Assembly (NCBI RefSeq): GCF_004332155.1
Contig: NZ_SJDV01000004.1
Span: 372,001-436,000, forward strand
Length of the DNA stretch: 64,000 nucleotides
DNA from: Gramella sp. KN1008
Lineage (GTDB): Bacteria > Bacteroidota > Bacteroidia > Flavobacteriales > Flavobacteriaceae
Direction: 5' to 3'
Shown here in pieces: positions 36,768 through 45,479 of the stretch. Under the pieces are notes generated by a model. That model saw nothing but the letters and a program-made list of their open reading frames with translations. It had not been told where the DNA came from and ran no database searches. Positions within the stretch are counted from its first letter, which is position 1, and each line of letters starts with the position of its first letter. A program made the position numbers and the translations under genes.

Positions 36768-38336
36768 ATGGCAACTAAAGACGTTCGTGTTAAACAGAAA
36801 GAGCTTTTTGGGCATCCTGTAGGGCTTTATATTTTATTTTTTACAGAAATGTGGGAACGCTTCTCTTACTACGGAATGCGTGCAATTCTGGTACTATATC
36901 TTGTTAGTGCCACCACAGAAGGAAATGCAGGATTGGGATGGACACAGGCAGAGGCTCTTGCCCTGTATGGATGGTATACCATGCTCGTCTATGTGGCTTC
37001 TATCCCCGGCGGTATCCTGGCCGATAAGCTCTTTGGTCAGAAACGAGCGGTCCTAATTGGTGGAATAGTGCTGGTGGCCGGTCACGGGATCCTGGCGGTG
37101 GAGCAGATGTGGGCCTTTTATACCGGTTTAACGCTTATTATAATAGGTGTAGGATTCCTGAAACCTAATATTTCAACGATGGTAGGAGGTCTTTATAAAG
37201 AAGGAGATATTAGAAGGGATAAAGGATTCACCATTTTCTATATTGGGATCAACCTCGGAGCATTCCTTTCAAGTTTGATCGTGGGTTATGTAGGTGAAAA
37301 TATAGGATGGCATTATGGTTTTGGTCTTGCCGGGATCGCTATGGCTCTTGGCTTGATCGTATATCTTGTGGGCCAGAAACACCTTCGGAATGTTGGGAAC
37401 CTTCTTTCAAAAGCTGAAAGGGATGAAGGAGCCTCTCTTGGTAACCTGTTTAGTGATCTTCTGAAATCTCCTGTACAATTAGTGATTTCTATAATCTTAC
37501 TTGCTGCATCCCTTTTCGGAATGTATATGATGGGAATCGCATATGGTTTGCTCTTTATTTTCCTTACCGGGGTTATTTCCATGATGATGATGGTTTATAA
37601 AGATCTCACTACAAAAGTGATGAAAGACAGATATGTGGTTATGCTTCTTTCATTTATTCTGGTTATCGTTTTCTGGGGTGCATTTGAGCAGGCCGGAGGT
37701 TTGATGAATATTTACGCTTTAGATAATACAGACAGGTCCTTACCGTTTAGTCTTCCTTTGATAGGAAATGAAGTTCCTGCATCATGGTTCCAGTCACTTA
37801 ACGCGATGTTTATTATCATTTTCGGATTAGTGGTTGCAAATTTCTGGGCCAGAAGAAAGCTGAAAAATAAAGAGGCTTCTTCTATTTTTAAAATGGCCAC
37901 AGGGGTGATCATTATGGGATTAGGATTCGTGTTTATGGTGTTTGCGGCTTTAGAGTTCGAATCAAACGGAGCTTCAGCTATGTACTGGTTAGTTTTAGCT
38001 TATCTTTTCCATACTATTGGTGAGCTGTGTTCTTCGCCGGTTGCACTTTCTTTCATCACCAAACTGGCTCCGGTTAGATATGCTTCCCTTATGATGGGGG
38101 TCTATTTTGCTGCTACTGGATTAGGAAATAAAGTTGCCGGGGTGGTTGGAGAATTTGCGTCTGAAGCCGGTGATATTGCGATATTCTCTGGTATAACCAT
38201 ATTTACGGTATGTTTTGCCGCAATAGTTTTAATAATGCTAAAACCTCTTAAGCGACTCACGCATGGTGCCGAAGATAATGAAAGGGAAATGCTGGAACAG
38301 GAACAATATGAAATTGCAGATACTGAAGTGAATTAA
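36768..38336 (+). CDS. POT-family peptide transporter (first copy)
   Basis: A 522-residue proton-dependent oligopeptide transporter of the POT/PTR2 family with about 12-14 membrane helices. The family signature EMWERFSYYGMRAILVLYL lies near residue 28, containing the ExxER proton-coupling motif, and GFLKPNISTMVG near residue 128 is the second conserved block. A FWGAFEQAGG segment near residue 305 is typical. It imports di- and tripeptides across the inner membrane together with protons. It sits directly after dipeptidyl peptidase IV and 20 bp before a paralogue of the same family. Confidence 0.95.
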   Translation: MATKDVRVKQKELFGHPVGLYILFFTEMWERFSYYGMRAILVLYLVSATTEGNAGLGWTQAEALALYGWYTMLVYVASIPGGILADKLFGQKRAVLIGGIVLVAGHGILAVEQMWAFYTGLTLIIIGVGFLKPNISTMVGGLYKEGDIRRDKGFTIFYIGINLGAFLSSLIVGYVGENIGWHYGFGLAGIAMALGLIVYLVGQKHLRNVGNLLSKAERDEGASLGNLFSDLLKSPVQLVISIILLAASLFGMYMMGIAYGLLFIFLTGVISMMMMVYKDLTTKVMKDRYVVMLLSFILVIVFWGAFEQAGGLMNIYALDNTDRSLPFSLPLIGNEVPASWFQSLNAMFIIIFGLVVANFWARRKLKNKEASSIFKMATGVIIMGLGFVFMVFAALEFESNGASAMYWLVLAYLFHTIGELCSSPVALSFITKLAPVRYASLMMGVYFAATGLGNKVAGVVGEFASEAGDIAIFSGITIFTVCFAAIVLIMLKPLKRLTHGAEDNEREMLEQEQYEIADTEVN

Positions 38337-38356
38337 TAAACTAAATATTTAAGGCC

Positions 38357-39946
38357 ATGGATATTACTTTATGGATCATGATTATCGGATGGGCTTTCGT
38401 GCTCATCTGGGTTCCTTTTATCATTTATACGAATAAGGATACGCATCCCAAAGCACTGTTTGTTTTGTTTTTTGCTGAAATGTGGGAACGTTTCTCTTAC
38501 TACGGAATGCGGGCTTTGCTTGTATTGTATATGACGAAAGTTTTATTCATTGACCTCGCTCAAAATGTTGCTGAAACCCAGGCTTATGGTATCTATGGTT
38601 CCTATACGGCCATGGTATATCTGTTTCCCGTCCTGGGAGGGCTGGTTGCCGACCAGTTACTCGGTTTCAAGAAAACCATTATCTGGGGAGGCTTATTAAT
38701 GGCCTTAGGACATTTTACGCTGGCTCTGCAGGGCTTTGAAAACCTGGAGGGGAATATGCCCTTTTTCTTTGCTGCGCTGGCGCTTATCATTGTAGGGAAC
38801 GGGTTCTTTAAACCAAATATCAGTTCTTTCCTTGGAACGTTCTATGATCCCAATGATGCCAGAAAAGATGGTGCCTTCTCTATTTTCTACATGGGGGTGA
38901 ACATTGGGGCGTTTCTTTCCACCTTGACCTGTGGTTATGTGGGACAGCAGATAAACTGGCATTATGGTTTTGGACTGGCAGGAATAGGAATGTTATTAGG
39001 CCTCATCGTATTCTACGTTTTTACAAAATCCAGTAAGGATTTTGAAGGCAAAGGAATAGAGCCCGAAGAAGTTAGAACCGGGGAAAGAAAATTCCTGGGT
39101 ATGAAACCCGATATCGGGATCTATGTGATCTCATTGCTGGCAGTACCCGTTTGTGCATTTATGCTGGACCTTGACGAGTTCATGTCTGGGGCCCTCATCG
39201 TGGTCTCCCTCTTAATTGTAGGCTATCTTCTTTATCAGGCTTTAACCACAAAAAACAGAGTCGAGGGGCAACGATTGCTGGTGGTAGTGGTTTTATTCTT
39301 TTTCCATGCTGTCTTCTGGGCGTTGTTTGAACAGGCTGGAGGTAGTCTTACTATCTTTACAGATAAGAATGTAGACAGGTTCGTAGGTGGCACCGAAATA
39401 CCGGCATCCATCTTTCAGAGTTTAAATCCGCTTTACATAATGTTACTGGCGCCATTATTCTCCTGGATCTGGCTAAGGTTAAATAAGGTAGGAAAGGAGC
39501 CAAGTACCCCTATGAAATTCGTTCTGGGGCTTACTCAGCTTGCTTTAGGATTTGGAGTGATTGTCCTGGGAGCGAAATTCTTCGCTGGTGGAGACGGGCT
39601 TGTGCCAATAGTATTCCTTGCTTTGATGTATTTATTACATACAACCGGAGAACTTTCTTTATCTCCTATAGGACTATCCATGGTTACCAAGCTTTCACCA
39701 GCAAAAGTTGTAGGATTCGTAATGGGAGCGTGGTTCCTGTCAATTGCCCTGGCCAATAAGATGGCAGGCTTAATAGGTACCCTTACAACCAGTGAGGCCG
39801 TCACCGATGATACCCCGGCAGAAATGACTCTGGGCATCTATTCTGAAACTTATCTTATCTGGGGAGTAGGCGTAGTTGGTATAGCTGCATTAATTTTGCT
39901 ATTTCTTGTACCTCTCCTACGTAAATGGATGAATGGAATTCATTAA
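38357..39946 (+). CDS. POT-family peptide transporter (second copy)
   Basis: A 529-residue paralogue of the preceding transporter. It has an additional short hydrophobic N-terminal segment (ITLWIMIIGWAFVLIWVPFI) before the family signature EMWERFSYYGMRALLVLYM, followed by GNGFFKPNISSFLG and FWALFEQAGG. The two copies differ clearly in the linker regions, so the duplication is old and the two may prefer different peptides. The start is an ATG 20 bp after the first copy. The pair belongs to the same operon as dipeptidyl peptidase IV and the thioredoxin-like gene. Confidence 0.95.
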   Translation: MDITLWIMIIGWAFVLIWVPFIIYTNKDTHPKALFVLFFAEMWERFSYYGMRALLVLYMTKVLFIDLAQNVAETQAYGIYGSYTAMVYLFPVLGGLVADQLLGFKKTIIWGGLLMALGHFTLALQGFENLEGNMPFFFAALALIIVGNGFFKPNISSFLGTFYDPNDARKDGAFSIFYMGVNIGAFLSTLTCGYVGQQINWHYGFGLAGIGMLLGLIVFYVFTKSSKDFEGKGIEPEEVRTGERKFLGMKPDIGIYVISLLAVPVCAFMLDLDEFMSGALIVVSLLIVGYLLYQALTTKNRVEGQRLLVVVVLFFFHAVFWALFEQAGGSLTIFTDKNVDRFVGGTEIPASIFQSLNPLYIMLLAPLFSWIWLRLNKVGKEPSTPMKFVLGLTQLALGFGVIVLGAKFFAGGDGLVPIVFLALMYLLHTTGELSLSPIGLSMVTKLSPAKVVGFVMGAWFLSIALANKMAGLIGTLTTSEAVTDDTPAEMTLGIYSETYLIWGVGVVGIAALILLFLVPLLRKWMNGIH

Positions 39947-39989
39947 ATTTGGGAATGCTTTTTGCTTTGATGTATGAAAAACTGATTTT

Positions 39990-40532
39990 ATGAAGAGATT
40001 TTTCCTTTTTTTAATGCTGATTGCCGGTGGCGTTATGAATGCTCAGGAAATTGAATGGATGAGTATGAATGAGGCGTTGGAAGCCCAAAAAAAGCAGCCT
40101 AAAAAGATATTTGTAGATGCTTATACCAACTGGTGTGGGCCGTGTAAATTACTGGATAAGAACACCTTTTCTAATAAGGATGTGGTTGAGTACGTCAATA
40201 AACATTACTATGCCGTAAAGTTTAATGCTGAAGGTAACGAGGTTGTAAACTACAGGGATAAGGTTTTTAAAAATCCTGATTATGATCCCGAAAAAGCTCA
40301 GCGACGAAATAGTATACATCAGTTTGCCTTGGCTATGGGAGTCAGTGCTTATCCAACCATGGTCTTTTTCGACGAGAAAGGGGAGTTTCTAAGTCCTTTA
40401 AAAGGATACCTAAGTCCTCAACAACTGGAGATATTTCTGAAGGTATTTGCTACAGATGATTATAAAAAGGTAAAGACCAATGAGGAATGGAAAAAATACC
40501 AGGAAGAGTTTGAAGGAACTTTTTCCAGTTAA
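39990..40532 (+). CDS. Secreted thioredoxin-like protein
   Basis: A 180-residue protein with a signal peptide (ending MNAQ, residue 19) and a thioredoxin fold of the DUF255/thioredoxin_7-like type. The active-site motif is WCGPC (near residue 48), and a cis-proline segment SAYPTMVFFD lies near residue 115. It should work as a periplasmic thiol-disulfide reductant or isomerase. It is last in the peptidase-transporter block, 43 bp after the second transporter. Its stop codon overlaps the stop of the convergent comEC gene by 4 bp, so there is no room for a separate terminator. Confidence 0.9.
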   Translation: MKRFFLFLMLIAGGVMNAQEIEWMSMNEALEAQKKQPKKIFVDAYTNWCGPCKLLDKNTFSNKDVVEYVNKHYYAVKFNAEGNEVVNYRDKVFKNPDYDPEKAQRRNSIHQFALAMGVSAYPTMVFFDEKGEFLSPLKGYLSPQQLEIFLKVFATDDYKKVKTNEEWKKYQEEFEGTFSS

Positions 40533-42565
40533 TTCCTGAAATCACTAAAAATAAATGCTCCCTTTTCACCGGTATGGTGGAAAGGGATTTTTTTTGAATT
40601 GCAGGTGCGTCTCCATCTTTCTACGTAAGTGAGGTAGTTACTTCCATCGGCAATAATCTGTCCGGGTTGAAGCTGTTGAATAAGCCTATCCATATTCAGT
40701 CTGGGAGAATTTCTTACAATTATAATCTCTGGCTTAAAATCTGGAAGCTTATAGTTCGCAGCGGTATCAATAACAAGAATTAGATCCTTTGAAAATGATA
40801 AGATCCCGGGAATCTCGTCCAGTTCGATATTTTCAATCTTTCGCTCACGTATATAATCCTTTATAAAACCCGTGTTGATTTGATTACTTTTAAATAAATA
40901 AAGGAGATCTCTCTGTTTTTTTCCTATTAGGCTCTCGCGGCTTTTATGAAAAACCACTAACTCCTGTGGTGGGATACTTATCCTATTGTAAAAACTGGAT
41001 AGCTGAAATAGTAAAATGCTTGTGAGAAGAAAACATAATCTTGCAAAATTTGGTTTTACAAGGATAAGCAGGATGCCAAGAATACAAAGGTAAAGTGTAA
41101 GGCATTGAAGCAGGCTGAGATCTATTTCACTAAAGACCAGAGAGTCTATATTAGCTATTCTGTGGATAAATGAATTAAGGAAACTTAGAACCTGCCCGAA
41201 AAGTTCAGCAAGTATATCGGGGAGAATTCCGATTAAAGCCATGAGAATAACCATGATAGCCAGACCGAGAATTATACCCAGAAGGGGCAGCACCACAAGG
41301 TTACTTGCCAGGAACAAACCTGGAAACTGATGGAAGTAGTACAAGCTCAATGGTAATACACCTATCTGAGCAGCCAGACTCACCGATATAATTTTCCAGA
41401 AGTAATCAATTACCTTAATTTTCGGTTTTAGCAACCGGTATATTGGGGGCTGAAAAACAATGATGCTGAATACCGCAAGATAACTTAATTGGAATCCCGC
41501 CTGGAACAGGAATCGTGGATTTATGAGCAGGAGGAAGAACATCGAGACAAAGAGACTGTTGAGGGTGCTTGTTTTCCTGTTCATTTGAAGGCCGATAGCG
41601 AGAAAGCTGAACATACAAACAGCCCTGACCACAGAAGGACTTAAGCCGGTTAAGAGGGCAAACGACCACAGCAATAGTATCACCAGGATGGGCTTAATAT
41701 ATTTTCCCTTTTTGAAACTTTCCACCGGCTTTAAAATAAAATTCAGTAAGAGTAGTAGTATCCCAATATGTAAACCTGAAATCGCCAGGATATGGATTGC
41801 TCCGGCGGCGGCATAGTATTTATAGAGCTCATCCGTGATATCTCGACGCTGTCCCAGAATCAAAGCCTGGAATACTGCCATTTCATCCTTTTTGAAGTTG
41901 TATTTCTGGAGTTCTGTGATCAGCTGTTCCCTGAGGTTCCAGGCTGTTGAAGTTATATTCTCTATATGCCCGATTATCTTTAACTGGTTCGTGGTAATAC
42001 TGATCTGTCTTTCTACTCCCAGCTTTTGCATGTAGCTCCTGTAATTGAACTGAAATGGATTCAGAGGTCTGCTTATTTCGTTGGACCTCCATGGAATAAG
42101 AACTTCATCTCCCATTTTAAGCGAGGAAGAATCAACGTGTAGGTTAAGTAATAATTTTCCTTTAGCAGATTCAACACTATTTTGACTGACCAGTTCTTTT
42201 ATTTCTACCAGATATCTTTTTGAAAAATTAGTCGGCTTTAATTCTTCAGTAATGAGAGCTCTTGCAAATAATTCTTCTTTAGAAGGATTAGATTTTCCAA
42301 GATAATGACCCGGCTGGTTGGAAGGAATTGAAAAATGTGCAGTAAAGAGACCCAGGGCGAAAATGAATATTAAAGTAGCTATACCCATTGAAAGATCGGG
42401 AAATAACTTTCTTTTAGACTTCAAATAGGCCAGGATAAAAAGCAGAATGGCTGCTAAACCAAGAACGATGATAAATTCTGTGCTAAATGGAAAATAGTAA
42501 GCACAAATTATACCTGCAATGAGATAGATAGAGAACCTGAGAAAGATAAACTGGAAGTTCTTCAA
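40529..42565 (-). CDS. comEC: ComEC/Rec2-type DNA uptake channel
   Basis: A 678-residue membrane protein of the ComEC/Rec2 family, the inner-membrane channel through which single-stranded DNA enters in natural transformation. The N-terminal region has three hydrophobic segments and a DUF4131-type domain, then the competence domain with AIHILAISGLHIGIL near residue 255 and many helices up to about 520. The C-terminal part after the last helix is short and I see no HxHxDH metallo-beta-lactamase motif, so the nuclease domain present in Bacillus ComEC is absent or degenerate. The gene ends the surE-lpxB operon, 34 bp after the NlpC/P60 gene. Confidence 0.9.
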   Translation of the reverse strand: MKNFQFIFLRFSIYLIAGIICAYYFPFSTEFIIVLGLAAILLFILAYLKSKRKLFPDLSMGIATLIFIFALGLFTAHFSIPSNQPGHYLGKSNPSKEELFARALITEELKPTNFSKRYLVEIKELVSQNSVESAKGKLLLNLHVDSSSLKMGDEVLIPWRSNEISRPLNPFQFNYRSYMQKLGVERQISITTNQLKIIGHIENITSTAWNLREQLITELQKYNFKKDEMAVFQALILGQRRDITDELYKYYAAAGAIHILAISGLHIGILLLLLNFILKPVESFKKGKYIKPILVILLLWSFALLTGLSPSVVRAVCMFSFLAIGLQMNRKTSTLNSLFVSMFFLLLINPRFLFQAGFQLSYLAVFSIIVFQPPIYRLLKPKIKVIDYFWKIISVSLAAQIGVLPLSLYYFHQFPGLFLASNLVVLPLLGIILGLAIMVILMALIGILPDILAELFGQVLSFLNSFIHRIANIDSLVFSEIDLSLLQCLTLYLCILGILLILVKPNFARLCFLLTSILLFQLSSFYNRISIPPQELVVFHKSRESLIGKKQRDLLYLFKSNQINTGFIKDYIRERKIENIELDEIPGILSFSKDLILVIDTAANYKLPDFKPEIIIVRNSPRLNMDRLIQQLQPGQIIADGSNYLTYVERWRRTCNSKKIPFHHTGEKGAFIFSDFRN

Positions 42566-42599
42566 CGAATGCTATTTACATTCAGAAGATATGAAATTT

Positions 42600-43160
42600 T
42601 CAGATCACTCTGCGGGCCATCACAAAATTATTATACCAGTAAGATTCTGATAGTGAGGATATAATAACTCCCCTGGAAGTGGATGAATGAATGAAATATA
42701 TCCCATCATTGTTTACCTCAACTACCAGTCCTACATGATTAATCACTTTTCTGTTCTTGTTCGTTTCAAAAAAGAGGAGATCCCCAACACTTACTTCTTT
42801 CAGATAAAGCCGCTTTCCTTCCAGGGACATGGCACGGGAAGTTCTTGGAAGAGCGATGCCTTCTTCATGGAACGAGCGGTAGATGAGTCCGGAGCAGTCC
42901 ATTCCTTTTTTGTCTGTTCCACCGAATTTATATCTGGTACCTTCAAATCTTTTTGCTGTTTCAATCACCTTAAGGGCCTTATTGTTCTCAGGCTCCGCGG
43001 AAGGATCTCTATCATAATGCGATATCTCTTCGGTCCTGTTTTGTTCCTTTTTGGTAGTAATAACTCTGGACCGGGAAGAACCGCAGGAAGTAAGCAGAAT
43101 TCCTGTTAAAATAAAAAGCCCGGTCATCAATAGAGATCTTTTAACTATTCCCGTGCTCAT
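42600..43160 (-). CDS. NlpC/P60 (C40) cell-wall peptidase lipoprotein
   Basis: A 186-residue lipoprotein (lipobox ending LLTSC, Cys26) with an NlpC/P60 domain that cleaves peptide stems of peptidoglycan. The catalytic triad is visible: Cys in MDCSGLIYRSF, His in INHVGLVVEV, and a second His in FIHSSTSRG. The domain start YKFGGTDKKG is standard. It overlaps the lpxB end by 4 bp, which fixes the start and shows translational coupling. It is probably outer-membrane attached and faces the periplasm. A role in wall turnover or in opening the mesh for envelope machines fits the operon of envelope genes. Confidence 0.92.
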   Translation of the reverse strand: MSTGIVKRSLLMTGLFILTGILLTSCGSSRSRVITTKKEQNRTEEISHYDRDPSAEPENNKALKVIETAKRFEGTRYKFGGTDKKGMDCSGLIYRSFHEEGIALPRTSRAMSLEGKRLYLKEVSVGDLLFFETNKNRKVINHVGLVVEVNNDGIYFIHSSTSRGVIISSLSESYWYNNFVMARRVI

Positions 43161-44272
43161 GCAGTTATATTTTTGTAGATAAGTTGAGCGGTTTTTTTAC
43201 TGGCGCCATTTCCGCCGAGCTTTTCTTCCAGTTCATAATAATCTTCAAAGATCCTTTTCCTGTTGTCTTCATCAAGTATTTTGTGCAACTCGGTTTGAAG
43301 GTTTTTTGAATTGAAATCGTTCTGAATAAGTTCCTTCACCACAGCCCGGTTCATAATCAGGTTTACAAGAGAAATATAATCCAGGTTGATAATTCGTTTG
43401 GCGATATTATAGGAAATATAACTGCCTTTATAACAAACTACCTCTGGCACTTTAAAAAGAGCCGTTTCCAGAGTGGCGGTACCCGAAGTTACCAGGGCCG
43501 CATGGGAGATGCTTAATACATCATAGGTCTTGTTCATTATAAGGCTGATATTGGACCCTTTCATAAAACTTTCATAGAATTCCTCATCCTGACTTGGGGC
43601 ACCGGCAATAACGAACTGATAATCCTTAAAATCCTGGGTAATACTGAGCATTACTGTCAGCATTTTTTCAATTTCCTGCTTCCTGCTTCCAGGAAGCAGG
43701 GCTATCACAGGCCTGTTATCCAGCCCGTGCTGCTTTTTAAAGCTGCCGGGGTCCACCGGAGGCCTGTTCTCAATTGCGTCCAGTAGCGGATGCCCCACAA
43801 AATGAACGGGGAAATCATGTTTTTTAGTATAGAAGTCCTTTTCAAACGGAAGGATCACATACATCTGGTCCACATCACGCTTTATCTTTTTGATCCTGTT
43901 CTCCTTCCAGGCCCATATTTGAGGAGAAATATAGTAATGCGTTCTATAACCCTCATTTTTTGCCCATTTCGCGATGCGCATATTGAAACCGGGATAATCC
44001 ACAAAAATAATTACATCCGGATCAAATTTTTTTATGTCTTGCTTGCAGAAACTGATATTCTTAAAAATAGTCCGAAGGTTCATGATCACCTCAGAAAATC
44101 CCATGAAAGCAAGTTCTTTGTAGTGCTTCACTAAAGTGCCACCCTGCTGTTGCATAAGATCGCCACCCCAGAAGCGGAATTGTGGTTCACTATCAACTTC
44201 CTTAAGAGCCTTCATTAGGTTGGAGGCATGCAGGTCTCCAGAGGCTTCGCCGGCGATGATATAATATTTCAT
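43157..44272 (-). CDS. lpxB: Lipid-A-disaccharide synthase
   Basis: A 371-residue glycosyltransferase of family GT19 that joins UDP-diacylglucosamine and lipid X into the lipid A disaccharide at the cytoplasmic face of the inner membrane. Motifs seen are the start YIIAGEASGDLHASNLM, FRFWGGDLM, FVDYPGFNMRIA, the HYISPQIWAWKENR stretch and ALLPGSRKQEI. The length is usual for LpxB. It lies between a small membrane protein gene (1 bp apart) and the NlpC/P60 gene (4-bp overlap), in the surE-headed operon, an arrangement common in Bacteroidetes. Confidence 0.97.
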   Translation of the reverse strand: MKYYIIAGEASGDLHASNLMKALKEVDSEPQFRFWGGDLMQQQGGTLVKHYKELAFMGFSEVIMNLRTIFKNISFCKQDIKKFDPDVIIFVDYPGFNMRIAKWAKNEGYRTHYYISPQIWAWKENRIKKIKRDVDQMYVILPFEKDFYTKKHDFPVHFVGHPLLDAIENRPPVDPGSFKKQHGLDNRPVIALLPGSRKQEIEKMLTVMLSITQDFKDYQFVIAGAPSQDEEFYESFMKGSNISLIMNKTYDVLSISHAALVTSGTATLETALFKVPEVVCYKGSYISYNIAKRIINLDYISLVNLIMNRAVVKELIQNDFNSKNLQTELHKILDEDNRKRIFEDYYELEEKLGGNGASKKTAQLIYKNITA

Positions 44273-44273
44273 T

Positions 44274-44555
44274 CTACAGGAATTTATAGATTGCTACTGC
44301 CACCGCAACGATTACGGTTGCCAGTAAGACTCCACGGGCGTGATAGTTCTGTTTCTTTTTTAAAAAAACGAAAAATGGCAGAAAGTTCAGAATGGCACCC
44401 AGGGCAATTATCTTTCCAAGGTAGCCATTTGCGACTGCGTCCTGGAGGGTTGCGTCCAGCCCGGCTTCAGAAAGCAAACTAACATACAGCAGAACCCCCG
44501 CTATATTTGCGGCGATACCTGTTAAGAAGCCTGTAAATAGATCCTGTTTAATCAT
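44274..44555 (-). CDS. Small membrane protein between surE and lpxB
   Basis: A 93-residue protein with three hydrophobic segments (about residues 8-28, 46-66 and 76-92) separated by short polar loops, one of them KKKQNYHARG, which is probably cytoplasmic. It overlaps the end of surE by 8 bp and stops 1 bp before lpxB, so it is clearly part of the operon. I do not recognise a named domain. Position suggests a link to lipid A or envelope synthesis; this is inference only. Confidence 0.8.
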   Translation of the reverse strand: MIKQDLFTGFLTGIAANIAGVLLYVSLLSEAGLDATLQDAVANGYLGKIIALGAILNFLPFFVFLKKKQNYHARGVLLATVIVAVAVAIYKFL

Positions 44556-45330
44556 TAAGAGACCAGCTGCTTAGATCTTTAATAAAATGATGGGCCGTAA
44601 GGTCAAATTGCACCGGCACTATCGAAACATATCCTTCTGCCAGGGCTTTTTCATCGGTATCTTCGCCATCATCCTTATTCACGAATTTTCCGGTTAACCA
44701 GTAATATTCCCTTCCCTGGGGGTTTGTTCGTTTATCGAATTCTTCTTCCCAGTGTGCATTTGCCTGTCGGCAAACCTTTACGCCCTTTATTTCCGATTCT
44801 TTTAATTTAGGAAAATTTACATTTAAAACCACTCCTTTTGGTAGGCCATTCTTTAGGACGTTCCTGGTGATGGTCTTTACATATTTTCTTGTGGGTTCAA
44901 AATCGGCGTTCAATGAATAATCAAGTAAAGAAAAACCTATCGCCGGAATACCTTCTATACCAGCTTCCACTGCCGCGCTCATCGTACCTGAATAAATGAC
45001 ATTTATTGAGGAGTTCGATCCGTGGTTGATCCCGCTTACACACAGGTCGGGCTTGCGATGGAGGATCTCCTGCGTGGCGATCTTTACACAATCGGCCGGC
45101 GTCCCGGAACAACTATATTCTTTATGCTTGTAGGTTTCCTTGATGGTGACCTGTTCACAAAAAAGCGTATCACTTATTGTGATGGCATGTCCCATTCCGC
45201 TTTGCGGACTATCTGGTGCCACAACGATCACATCTCCGAGTTCTTTCATTACTTCAACAAGTGTCCTGATTCCCGGTGCAGTAATACCATCATCGTTTGT
45301 AACCAGGATAAGCGGTTTCGATTTATTCAT
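44548..45330 (-). CDS. surE: 5'-nucleotidase SurE
   Basis: A 260-residue SurE-family phosphatase that dephosphorylates nucleoside monophosphates and is linked to stationary-phase survival. The metal-binding start LVTNDDGITAPGI (residues 9-21) is intact, with further motifs VAPDSPQSGMGHAI, SGTPADCVK, SGINHGSNSS and YSGTMSAAVEA. The length fits the family. It is first gene of the minus-strand operon surE, small membrane protein, lpxB, NlpC/P60 peptidase, comEC, and is divergent from the tail-specific protease, with about 130-150 bp between the two starts. Confidence 0.96.
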   Translation of the reverse strand: MNKSKPLILVTNDDGITAPGIRTLVEVMKELGDVIVVAPDSPQSGMGHAITISDTLFCEQVTIKETYKHKEYSCSGTPADCVKIATQEILHRKPDLCVSGINHGSNSSINVIYSGTMSAAVEAGIEGIPAIGFSLLDYSLNADFEPTRKYVKTITRNVLKNGLPKGVVLNVNFPKLKESEIKGVKVCRQANAHWEEEFDKRTNPQGREYYWLTGKFVNKDDGEDTDEKALAEGYVSIVPVQFDLTAHHFIKDLSSWSLND

Positions 45331-45421
45331 TCAAAAATATTTGGTTTCGCTAAAATAAGAATTTAAATAAGGAAAGCTTATATTAGTGGTTTGACAAAAT
45401 TAGTGCCGTTTAACCGACTCA

Positions 45422-45438
45422 TTGGCACAGTTTTTACT
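45422..45438 (+). promoter_or_regulatory. Sigma-54-like promoter before the S41 protease
   Basis: TTGGCAC at 45422-45428 followed after five bases by TTACT (45434-45438) matches the sigma-54 pattern TTGGCAC-N5-TTGCT except for A instead of G at the -13 position. The GG-to-xC spacing of 10 bp is exact. A start near 45449 would leave a short leader. Confidence 0.45.
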
Positions 45439-45479
45439 ATACTTATGGTAACCAAACGATGACGAAATTAAAGCGAATT

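Noticed and set aside
36768..39946. The tandem POT transporters as a recent duplication or assembly artefact
   Set aside because: The two proteins share family motifs but differ in N-terminus, loops and length, so the duplication is old.
45367..45420. Conventional TAnnTTTG promoter for the S41 protease or surE
   Set aside because: Only partial matches at wrong spacing were found on either strand; the sigma-54-like site is the better candidate for the protease.
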